This document shows positions 1-5,158 of a stretch of DNA of 5,334 bases, piece after piece (position 1 is the first letter of the stretch; the number at the start of each line of letters is the position of its first letter). The notes under the pieces are model-generated. The model was not told the DNA's origin. It worked only from the letters and a program-made list of their open reading frames with translations, and ran no database searches. The stretch is from Pseudomonadota bacterium (GTDB lineage Bacteria > Pseudomonadota > Alphaproteobacteria > Rhizobiales > Hyphomicrobiaceae). The stretch is from assembly GCA_023416575.1 (NCBI GenBank), contig JAEZHL010000039.1, positions 1-5,334 of the forward strand, in the 5' to 3' direction. A program made the position numbers and the translations under genes.

Positions 1-186
1 GGCGAGGCAGTCCGCATAGGCTTGGCGCGCGGATTCGATCGGGAACAGCACCGGATCCGGAATCCCGCCGGCGAACGAGATGATGTCGGGCCGGTCGAGC
101 AGCTTCAGCAGCTCCCGGATCTCCGACGCTTTCATACGGGCAGCGCGACCGGCGTAGCGCGGTTCCCACCCGGCAATTTCTTCCAT
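1..186 (-). CDS. PLP-dependent class I/II aminotransferase, N-terminal part (runs off the left edge)
   Basis: Only the first 62 codons are present; the frame is open to base 1. The N-terminus has the segment SEIRELLKLLDRPDIISFAG (residues 21-40) followed by GGIPDP and LFP. This is the characteristic entry segment of fold-type I aminotransferases of the COG1167 kind (2-aminoadipate / aromatic / kynurenine aminotransferase-like). Such enzymes move an amino group between an amino acid and a 2-oxo acid in the cytoplasm using pyridoxal phosphate. The PLP lysine and substrate-binding arginine lie outside the window, so substrate cannot be guessed. The start at 184-186 is preferred because GGGAGGA lies upstream, with its GGAGG core (195-199 on this strand) 8 bases from the ATG; the internal Met18 has no comparable site. 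There is no MocR-type DNA-binding domain ahead of this segment, so it is a stand-alone enzyme, not a regulator. It is separated from the cluster to its right by 120 bases containing a likely promoter. Confidence 0.85.
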   Translation of the reverse strand, partial: MEEIAGWEPRYAGRAARMKASEIRELLKLLDRPDIISFAGGIPDPVLFPIESARQAYADCLA

Positions 187-215
187 CTTGGGGTCCTCCC
201 GGTTCTCGGATGGTT

Positions 216-245
216 ATTATGTCAGCATTGCTGACCTATTTGCAA
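216..245 (-). promoter_or_regulatory. Putative sigma-70-type promoter of the aminotransferase gene
   Basis: On the minus strand a TTGCAA (-35-like, 240-245) is followed after 18 bases by CATAAT (-10-like, 216-221). This would start transcription near 209, leaving a leader of about 23 bases that still contains the Shine-Dalgarno site at 195-199. The stretch is clearly more AT-rich than its surroundings. The match is by eye only, and alphaproteobacterial promoters are often divergent. Confidence 0.45.
221..235. promoter_or_regulatory. Perfect palindrome GTCAGCA-T-TGCTGAC, candidate operator
   Basis: The sequence is a perfect inverted repeat with 7-base arms around one central base. It fills most of the spacer between the proposed -35 and -10 elements of the aminotransferase promoter. 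A dyad of this size in that position is what a dimeric repressor site looks like. Size and symmetry would suit a GntR/FadR-like or Lrp/AsnC-like regulator, but the regulator is not in the window and its family is a guess. Confidence 0.5.
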
Positions 246-306
246 TCCCGCGCAGCGCGTGGAATCGGCGGAAGAGCCTCGCTGCGGCAACCGGCCAGCA
301 GAAGGC

Positions 307-768
307 TTAGACCGTCGGCCCGCCCGCGAGGTGGAAGCGCTGCTTGATGCGATTGAAGAGCCCGTCGCGAACGCCGCGATAGGCCTCCAGAACCTGCTCG
401 CGGTTGCGCGTTTCCTGCATCAGCGAGGCATCGAGCGTCGGCCAGTATTCGACCTCGACCGCCATGGTGCGCGTCAACTCGAGCGCCTGGTGGTGGGCCT
501 CGGGGGAAAGCGTGATGATCAGATCGAAGGTCGTGTCTTCGAGGTCCCGCAGCCTCTTCGGCCGATGCGTGGTCACATCGATGCCGATCTCGTTCATCAC
601 GGTCTCGACGAAGTGATCGCGCTCCCCTGCCCTGACGCCGGCGGATTCGACGTAGATGCGATTCTGAGTCAGATGGCGCAGGATCGCGGCCGCCATCGGC
701 GAGCGGGTCGCGTTCAGAGTGCAGGCGAACAGTACGGCCTTGGGCGCTTCGCCGCCCCCCTGGACCAT
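307..768 (-). CDS. Low-molecular-weight protein-tyrosine-phosphatase / arsenate-reductase-like protein
   Basis: The protein has 153 residues, normal for this family, and is cytoplasmic with no signal peptide. Near the N-terminus it carries the phosphate-binding loop C16-T-L-N-A-T-R22-S, which fits CX5R(S/T) with Cys16 as the expected nucleophile and Arg22 as the anion-binding residue. The usual late acidic residue appears to be Asp113 in WPTLDAS, where many relatives have DP and this one has DA. The substrate (phosphotyrosine, arsenate or a small phosphomolecule) cannot be decided; arsenate reductases of this fold need further cysteines, and no other cysteine is present. I chose the ATG at 766-768, not the first in-frame ATG at 790-792. 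It gives TGATATG directly after the UPF0262 stop and has GGAAGGG about 6 bases upstream. The longer form would start inside the UPF0262 gene. It is the last gene of the murA-side cluster. Confidence 0.85.
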   Translation of the reverse strand: MVQGGGEAPKAVLFACTLNATRSPMAAAILRHLTQNRIYVESAGVRAGERDHFVETVMNEIGIDVTTHRPKRLRDLEDTTFDLIITLSPEAHHQALELTRTMAVEVEYWPTLDASLMQETRNREQVLEAYRGVRDGLFNRIKQRFHLAGGPTV

Positions 769-769
769 A

Positions 770-1267
770 TCAGCCCTTCCAGTGCAGCGCACATACCAGC
801 GTGAACAGCCGTCGCGCCGTGTCGTGATCCATGATGATCTTGCCTTTCAGGCGCTCTGACAGGATCCGGCTGCCCTCGTCGTGCAGCGCGCGGCGGCCCA
901 TGTCGATCGACTGTATCCGCGACGGCGGCGCCGACCGGATGGCGTCGTAATAGCTGTCGCAAACGATGAAGTAATCCTTGATCAGCCGTCGGAGCGGCGA
1001 CAGGGACAGGACGTGCGTGACGAGCGTCTCGACCTTCTCATTACCGATGGTGAAGGCCAGCCGGTCCTCGATGATGCCGAGCGTCAGCTTGTAGGGCCCG
1101 TCGTCGCGCCCCTCGAGCGCGAACATGTTCGCATCGAGTATGTCGAAGATGGCAACTTCCCGCTCGTGATCGATGCCGGGCTTCGAACGTCGGATCGACT
1201 TCGCATCGAGCTCAATGGCGATGAGCCTCGCTGTTCCCGACTTCGGCGGCTGCTGGAAGTCGTCCAT
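770..1267 (-). CDS. UPF0262 family protein (conserved, function unknown)
   Basis: This 165-residue protein matches the UPF0262 family in length and in its conserved blocks: LIAIEL (15-20), HEREVAIFDIL (34-44), GPYKLTL (57-63), LSPLRRLIKDYF (89-100), SYYDAI (105-110), DMGRRALHDEGS (122-133) and FTLVCALHW (155-163). The family has no established biochemical role. The first about 13 residues are polar and variable, as usual. There is no signal peptide or membrane segment, so it is probably cytoplasmic. The ATG lies 9 bases after the hisD stop and its own ribosome site is weak (an AAGAAG inside the hisD end), so translation may be coupled to hisD. Its stop is one base before the start of the phosphatase-like gene. 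Family assignment is from recalled sequence blocks and genomic position. Confidence 0.9.
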   Translation of the reverse strand: MDDFQQPPKSGTARLIAIELDAKSIRRSKPGIDHEREVAIFDILDANMFALEGRDDGPYKLTLGIIEDRLAFTIGNEKVETLVTHVLSLSPLRRLIKDYFIVCDSYYDAIRSAPPSRIQSIDMGRRALHDEGSRILSERLKGKIIMDHDTARRLFTLVCALHWKG

Positions 1268-1276
1268 GCCGCGATC

Positions 1277-2575
1277 TCAGCTTCTTAAGACGCGCCGAAT
1301 TTCGACGGAGCGGCGATGCGCCTCCAGGCCTTCCGCCCTGGCGAGCGCCATGGCCGCGGGTGTGAGCTCGGCGAGCGCGGCCGCATTGAGCCGCAGCAGC
1401 GACGTCCGCTTCATGAAGTCGAGCACCCCGAGCCCCGAGGAGAACCGGGCACTGCGCGCCGTCGGCAGCACGTGGTTTGAGCCGGCGACGTAATCCCCGA
1501 TCACCTCCGGCGTGAGGGCGCCGAGGAAGATGGCCCCTGCGTTGCGGATGCGCCCGGCCAGGGCATCGGCATCGCGGGTCGCGATCTCCAGGTGCTCGGC
1601 TGCGATGCGATCGGCGAGCGCCGGCGCCTCGTCGAGCGAGCGGAGCAGGATGACGGCGCCGAAAACGCTCCAGCTCTCGCTGGCGATACTGCTCCGGGGC
1701 AGCTCTTTGAGCTGACGCGCGACGGCTGCCTCCACGGCTTCCGCGAAGGCGGCATCATCCGTCATCAGGATCGACTGCGCGGCAACGTCGTGCTCGGCTT
1801 GCGCGAGAAGGTCGGCGGCGAGCCATTCTGGATCGTTGTCCCGGTCGGCGATGATCAGCACCTCGGACGGCCCGGCGATGGAATCGATCCCGACCGTGCC
1901 GAATACCTGCCGCTTCGCCGCCGCGACGTAGGCATTGCCCGGGCCGACGATCTTCGCGACCGGCGCGATCGTCTCGGTGCCATACGCGAGAGCCGCGATC
2001 GCCTGCGCTCCGCCGACCCGGTAGATCTCGCTGACCCCGGCGATACGCGCCGCCGCCAGCACCAGCGGGTTCAGCTCGCCGCGCGGCGACGGCACCACCA
2101 TGGCGATGCGCGGCACACCGGCGACCTGCGCCGGGACGGCGTTCATCAGCACGGAGCTCGGATAGGAGGCGAGGCCGCCCGGCACGTAGAGGCCGACCGA
2201 CTCGACTGCCGTCCAGCGATGGCCGAGCTCGGCGCCGATCGCATCGACGAAGCGCGCGTCCTCGGGCCGCTGCCGCGCGTGGTAAGCCTTGATGCGATCG
2301 TGCGCGAGGTGCAGCGCCGCGATGATCTCCGGATCGGCCTCCTGATACGCCCGCTCGATCTCGGCGGTGTCGATCCGCAACGTGGCCGGCGTCAGCTCCA
2401 GGCCGTCGAACTTCTGCGTCAGCTCGATGAGCGCCGCGTCGCCCCGCGCGATGACATCTGCAACGATGGCGCGGACGGCCGCATCGACCTCAGGGGCGCT
2501 TTCCCGCTTCATCGCCAGCAGCGCCGCGAATTTCTGCTCGAAGTCCCGGTCGGCGGTATTCAGCCTGTGCGGCAT
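1277..2575 (-). CDS. hisD: Histidinol dehydrogenase
   Basis: The product is a 432-residue cytoplasmic zinc enzyme (EC 1.1.1.23). It oxidises L-histidinol to L-histidine through histidinal in two NAD+-dependent steps, the end of the histidine pathway. Length equals the family norm. All expected active-site residues can be seen: zinc ligands Gln259 and His262 (AQAEHD), Asp361 (GDYVAGSNH) and His420 (LEAHRRS), and the catalytic pair Glu327-His328 (AAEHLE). The GPGNAYVAAAK (211-221) and GPSEVL (235-240) blocks are also intact. The ATG at 2573-2575 must be the start or near it, because an in-frame TGA lies two codons upstream; no strong Shine-Dalgarno is visible. The gene lies 33 bases after the DUF2948 gene and 9 bases before the UPF0262 gene. 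It therefore sits in a mixed cluster and not in a his operon, which is common in Alphaproteobacteria. Confidence 0.98.
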   Translation of the reverse strand: MPHRLNTADRDFEQKFAALLAMKRESAPEVDAAVRAIVADVIARGDAALIELTQKFDGLELTPATLRIDTAEIERAYQEADPEIIAALHLAHDRIKAYHARQRPEDARFVDAIGAELGHRWTAVESVGLYVPGGLASYPSSVLMNAVPAQVAGVPRIAMVVPSPRGELNPLVLAAARIAGVSEIYRVGGAQAIAALAYGTETIAPVAKIVGPGNAYVAAAKRQVFGTVGIDSIAGPSEVLIIADRDNDPEWLAADLLAQAEHDVAAQSILMTDDAAFAEAVEAAVARQLKELPRSSIASESWSVFGAVILLRSLDEAPALADRIAAEHLEIATRDADALAGRIRNAGAIFLGALTPEVIGDYVAGSNHVLPTARSARFSSGLGVLDFMKRTSLLRLNAAALAELTPAAMALARAEGLEAHRRSVEIRRVLRS

Positions 2576-2608
2576 AGCTCACGACCGCCCTGGCGGCCCT
2601 CCTCGCAT

Positions 2609-3079
2609 TCAACCCTTGGACGCCATCTCGCCTTCCGGATGTTGGGGCTTGAGGCGCGCCTCCCAGGCGGCCCCGAGATCCCTCATCTCGGCTTCGATGC
2701 ATTCCACCTTGAGCCTTATGGCAGCCCCGCCGGCAAAGACCAGCGTGATGTAGCCGCCCGGGGCGTCCGTCTCGGAAAACTGGATGGCGAGCAGCGCCAG
2801 AACCTGCCGCTTCGCCTTGAGGTCGATCCCCTGCAGCTTCGCCTCGAGCACGCGGTCGAACCGCAGGGCCGTGCGGCGGCGCTCCATGCGCGGAGGCCCG
2901 CCCTGGCACCCCGTCGCCGCCGCCCAGTCGAAGCGATTCGCGATGGCGGCGAACCGATGCTCGGCCGGAAGGTAGGCCATGTCGCCGACCTGCAAGACGG
3001 CATCCTGCGCATGGGCGGAAATCACCGACAGATCATCGGCGTCAAGCGCCACGAGCTTGAGATCACTCATGAGGTCCAT
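2609..3079 (-). CDS. DUF2948 family protein (conserved, function unknown)
   Basis: The 156-residue protein matches the DUF2948 family, small proteins commonly encoded between murA and hisD in Alphaproteobacteria. Recognisable blocks are the LKLVALDADDL N-terminus (7-17), SAHAQDA (21-27), RFDW (49-52), RRTALRF (68-74), the glycine-rich GGYITLVFAGGAAIRL stretch (108-123) and DLGAAWEARLKPQHP (134-148). It has no signal peptide or membrane segment and the function is unknown. Two starts are possible. The ATG at 3077-3079 has GAAGAG 4 bases upstream. The ATG at 3068-3070 gives MSDLKLVALD, which fits the usual family N-terminus better but has that site 13 bases away. The gene starts 167 bases after the murA stop and ends 33 bases before hisD, probably heading or continuing the transcript that includes hisD. 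Confidence 0.88.
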   Translation of the reverse strand: MDLMSDLKLVALDADDLSVISAHAQDAVLQVGDMAYLPAEHRFAAIANRFDWAAATGCQGGPPRMERRRTALRFDRVLEAKLQGIDLKAKRQVLALLAIQFSETDAPGGYITLVFAGGAAIRLKVECIEAEMRDLGAAWEARLKPQHPEGEMASKG

Positions 3080-3213
3080 TCATCTCTTCACACCGGGCAC
3101 CAACTGTGCCGCTCGTGCCTACGCCCTCCGCGAGAGATAGCGGCGGCTGCGCGCCGGTGCAATGGGTGCGGCCAGCGGTGCCAGCCGCCCTCATGTCCAC
3201 GATGTAGCTGCGC

Positions 3214-3229
3214 GGCGGGAAATCCCGCC
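3214..3229 (-). repeat. Hairpin shortly after the murA stop codon
   Basis: GGCGGGA-AA-TCCCGCC is a perfect inverted repeat; as RNA it would fold as a GGCGGG/CCCGCC stem with a 4-base loop. It lies 17 bases beyond the murA stop. There is no run of T after it on the minus strand, so it is not a standard intrinsic terminator. It may instead act as a weak terminator, a 3'-end stabiliser or an attenuating structure between murA and the DUF2948-hisD genes. The rest of 3080-3246 shows no gene. Confidence 0.5.
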
Positions 3230-3246
3230 CTGGGGACTACCCGGCC

Positions 3247-4536
3247 TTACGCGCTGATCCGCTCGATCACGGCACCGCAGGCCGAAAGCTTCTGCTCCAG
3301 GTGCTCGAACCCGCGATCCAGGTGATACACCCGGTTGATGGTCGTTTCGCCATTGGCCATCAGCCCCGCAATGACCAGCGACACGGAGGCTCTGAGGTCG
3401 GTCGCCATCACCTGCGCGCCGCGCAAGCTCGCCACGCCGCGGATACTCGCCGTATCGCCATTGAGCTGGATGTCAGCCCCGAGGCGAACCAGCTCCTGCA
3501 CGTGCATGAACCGGTTCTCGAAGATGGTTTCGCGGATGACGCTGGTGCCGCGGGCCGTCGTTGTCAGCGCCATAAGTTGCGCCTGCAAATCCGTTGGGAA
3601 GCCCGGGAATGGCTGCGTCTCGACCGTGACCGGCTCCAGGCCCGCTCCGTTGCGCGTGATCCGGATCCCGCGCTCCTCGGACTTCACGGTGACTCCGGTC
3701 CGCTCGAGCGTGGCGAGCGCGGTCGCCAGCAGCTCCGGCCGTGCCCCTTCGAGGAGCAGGTCGCCACCGGTGGCCGCCACGGCGAAAGCATAGGTGCCGG
3801 TCTCGATCCGGTCCGGCAGCACGGCATGCACGGCGCCCTCGAGCCGATCACGGCCCTGCACGCGCAAGGTCGAGGTGCCGATGCCGTCGATCTCGGCGCC
3901 CATCTTGACGAGGCAGCTGGCGACGTCGCCGATCTCGGGCTCGCGGGCCGCGTTCTCGATCACCGTCTCGCCTTTGGCGAGCGCGGCGGCCATGAGGACG
4001 TTGTGCGTCGCTCCCACCGAGACCTTGGGGAAGATGATACGCGCGCCCCTGAGCCCGTTCGGTGCCCGCGCCACCACATAGCCGCCGTCGATCTCGATCT
4101 CGGCGCCGAGCGCCTTGAGCCCCTGCAGGTGGAGGTCGACCGGCCGCGTACCGATGGCGCAACCGCCCGGCATCGACACCCGCGCCTGTCCCATGCGCGC
4201 AACGAGCGGGCCCAGCACCCAGAAGCTTGCCCGCATGCGGCTGACCATCTCATACGGCGCGGTCGTGTCGACGATATCGCGCGCCGTCAGATGGAAGGTC
4301 TCGCCCGAATGCTGGCCGGTCCCGGCGCGCTTGCCGTCGACTGAATGGTCGACGCCGTGGTTCCGCAGAATGCGTGCCAGAAGGTTCACGTCGGCCAGGT
4401 TCGGCACGTTCTTCAGCGTCAGCCGATCCTGCGTGAGGAGGCTCGCGATCATCAGCGGCAGAGCGGCGTTCTTGGCGCCGGAGATGGGAATGGTGCCCTC
4501 GAGACGGTGGCCACCAACAATCTTGATGCGGTCCAT
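3247..4536 (-). CDS. murA: UDP-N-acetylglucosamine 1-carboxyvinyltransferase
   Basis: The product is a 429-residue cytoplasmic enzyme (EC 2.5.1.7) that transfers enolpyruvate from PEP to UDP-GlcNAc, the first committed step of peptidoglycan synthesis and the target of fosfomycin. Diagnostic sites are complete: Lys22-Asn23 in SGAKNA, the active-site loop GGCAIGTRPVDLHL with Cys126 and Arg131, Asp316 in PGFPTDLQAQ, and Arg408 in HLDRGFE. Cys rather than Asp at position 126 predicts the usual fosfomycin-sensitive type. The chosen start (4534-4536, MDRIKIVGG) matches the family N-terminus. The frame stays open 37 codons further upstream to another ATG at 4645-4647, but that extension reads as non-family sequence through an AT-richer promoter-like region. 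The ribosome site is weak (GGACAA, about 3 bases upstream). A possible promoter is TTCAAG (4593-4598) with CTTAAT (4570-4575) at 17-base spacing; it is a poor match and unproven. Confidence 0.97.
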   Translation of the reverse strand: MDRIKIVGGHRLEGTIPISGAKNAALPLMIASLLTQDRLTLKNVPNLADVNLLARILRNHGVDHSVDGKRAGTGQHSGETFHLTARDIVDTTAPYEMVSRMRASFWVLGPLVARMGQARVSMPGGCAIGTRPVDLHLQGLKALGAEIEIDGGYVVARAPNGLRGARIIFPKVSVGATHNVLMAAALAKGETVIENAAREPEIGDVASCLVKMGAEIDGIGTSTLRVQGRDRLEGAVHAVLPDRIETGTYAFAVAATGGDLLLEGARPELLATALATLERTGVTVKSEERGIRITRNGAGLEPVTVETQPFPGFPTDLQAQLMALTTTARGTSVIRETIFENRFMHVQELVRLGADIQLNGDTASIRGVASLRGAQVMATDLRASVSLVIAGLMANGETTINRVYHLDRGFEHLEQKLSACGAVIERISA

Positions 4537-4740
4537 AGTTTGTCCGTGTGTGACGCGCAAATGCCCTGGATTAAGGACAATTGCGTATGGTGCTTGAACG
4601 CCGCGAGGTTTCGGCTCGGATGCTGTTGCGGGAAAAGCGGTTTCCACTCTTCCCAGATGCGCGGGAAATGCGCCCGAATCAGGATCGCGTCAAATCATTG
4701 CCGGTTCCAACACATCCGCACACGAACCACTGCGAGCCCG
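4537..4740. other. Intergenic region upstream of murA
   Basis: These 204 bases hold no convincing gene. The stretch is less GC-rich than the flanking coding regions and presumably carries the murA promoter. A local inverted repeat GGAAA-AGCGG-TTTCC lies at 4631-4645, within an outer GGGAA/TTCCC pair (4630-4634 and 4650-4654). One GANTC site (4676-4680), the recognition sequence of the alphaproteobacterial methylase CcrM, is present. Confidence 0.6.
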
Positions 4741-4914
4741 TCACGAGCTTTCGTCATCCTCCCTGTCTGGCGCTTGTTCCGCGTCCGGGCGGCTGCGTGC
4801 TCGCGCTAGAGCCTTGCGCTTGCGGAGATTGGCGCGCAACTCCCGCGCCAGCCGCTCGCGGCGCTCGGCCTGGGAGTCCTTCTCGATCCGCTGCTTATGC
4901 GATTCGCTCGGCAT
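4741..4914 (-). CDS. Small, highly basic conserved-type protein upstream of murA
   Basis: This 57-residue protein begins MPSESHKQRIEKD and has a central stretch ERRERLARELRANLRKRKAL (residues 17-36), then a hydrophilic acidic tail ending EDDESS. I recognise the LARELRANLRKRK type segment from small uncharacterised proteins encoded next to murA in Alphaproteobacteria. That is a memory of pattern, not a search. The middle should form one charged alpha helix; the whole protein lacks cysteine, a signal peptide or a membrane segment, and a nucleic-acid or ribosome contact would be a guess. GAGA lies about 8 bases upstream of the ATG at 4912-4914. Another in-frame ATG at 4927-4929, five codons earlier, has GAGG directly before it. 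The gene points the same way as murA and ends 204 bases before it. Confidence 0.6.
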   Translation of the reverse strand: MPSESHKQRIEKDSQAERRERLARELRANLRKRKALARARSRPDAEQAPDREDDESS

Positions 4915-5044
4915 CGCTGGTCTCAACATCCTCGGAGAAGAGGCTGATCTGGTTGAGACTGGTATCCTCCTTCGCTGCCGCCAGCAAGATCCGAGCCAGC
5001 TCGCGCCTCCGGCTGCGCTTGACCGCATCTCTGTCCCGGCGCAC
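4895..5044 (-). CDS. Possible small protein, 49 codons, GTG start (weak)
   Basis: A frame starting GTG at 5042-5044 and ending TAA at 4895-4897 overlaps the start of the next small gene by 20 bases. The C-terminal half reads like a real protein: RRRELARILLAAAKED (residues 12-27), then SLNQISLFSEDVE (29-41) and TSDAERIA. It has a helix-like pattern, no odd residue runs and mostly G/C third codon bases. The overlap would suit translational coupling to the downstream small gene. Against it, the start is a GTG without a clear Shine-Dalgarno, the frame is short, and GC-rich DNA keeps frames open by chance. I do not recognise the sequence. It could also be the remnant of a longer gene, since the frame continues upstream without a stop for at least another 25 codons. 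Confidence 0.3.
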   Translation of the reverse strand: MRRDRDAVKRSRRRELARILLAAAKEDTSLNQISLFSEDVETSDAERIA

Positions 5045-5073
5045 GCTGGCGGACAGCGCGGCCGCTCCCCGAG

Positions 5074-5089
5074 CCCGATCACAATCGGG
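5074..5089. repeat. Inverted repeat CCCGAT-CACA-ATCGGG in the gap before pqqB
   Basis: A perfect 6-base stem with a 4-base loop lies 69 bases before the pqqB start, in the non-coding gap between pqqB and the genes that point the other way. No T-run follows on either strand, so it is not an evident terminator. It could be an operator dyad or a leader hairpin. The rest of 5045-5158 shows no gene and no convincing promoter. Confidence 0.45.
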
Positions 5090-5158
5090 TGACTGCCGCA
5101 GCCGACACGAGCACGGCGGCGATGGCAGCGCCGAAGCGCGCGCGTGGGAGTGGGCGCC

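Noticed and set aside
248..258. CGCG-CAG-CGCG as a terminator for the murA-side cluster
   Set aside because: Only a 4-base stem and no T-run; it lies just upstream of the aminotransferase promoter but gives no real support for termination.
259..804. 181-codon plus-strand frame opposite the phosphatase-like gene
   Set aside because: The minus strand has the CX5R motif and family length; the plus frame has no recognisable motif.
2585..2596. CCGCC-CT-GGCGG inverted repeat between the DUF2948 gene and hisD
   Set aside because: The 2-base loop leaves a usable stem of only 4 pairs in GC-rich DNA with no T-run; likely chance.
3096..3182. GGCACC (3096-3101) and GGTGCC (3177-3182) as a long-range stem
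   Set aside because: Six pairs across about 75 bases in GC-rich sequence are expected by chance.
1592..3325. 577-codon open frame on the plus strand across hisD, the DUF2948 gene and the murA end
   Set aside because: It is antisense to three well-supported genes, spans their intergenic gaps, is full of Arg/Asp/Gly/His without any domain, and is a product of high GC in the opposite strand's codons.
3301..4344. 347-codon open frame on the plus strand inside murA
   Set aside because: It is fully antisense to murA, whose catalytic residues are intact; the composition is typical of a shadow frame.
4537..4647. 37-codon N-terminal extension of murA
   Set aside because: MDRIKIVGG is the standard MurA N-terminus, and the extension runs through less GC-rich promoter-like DNA.
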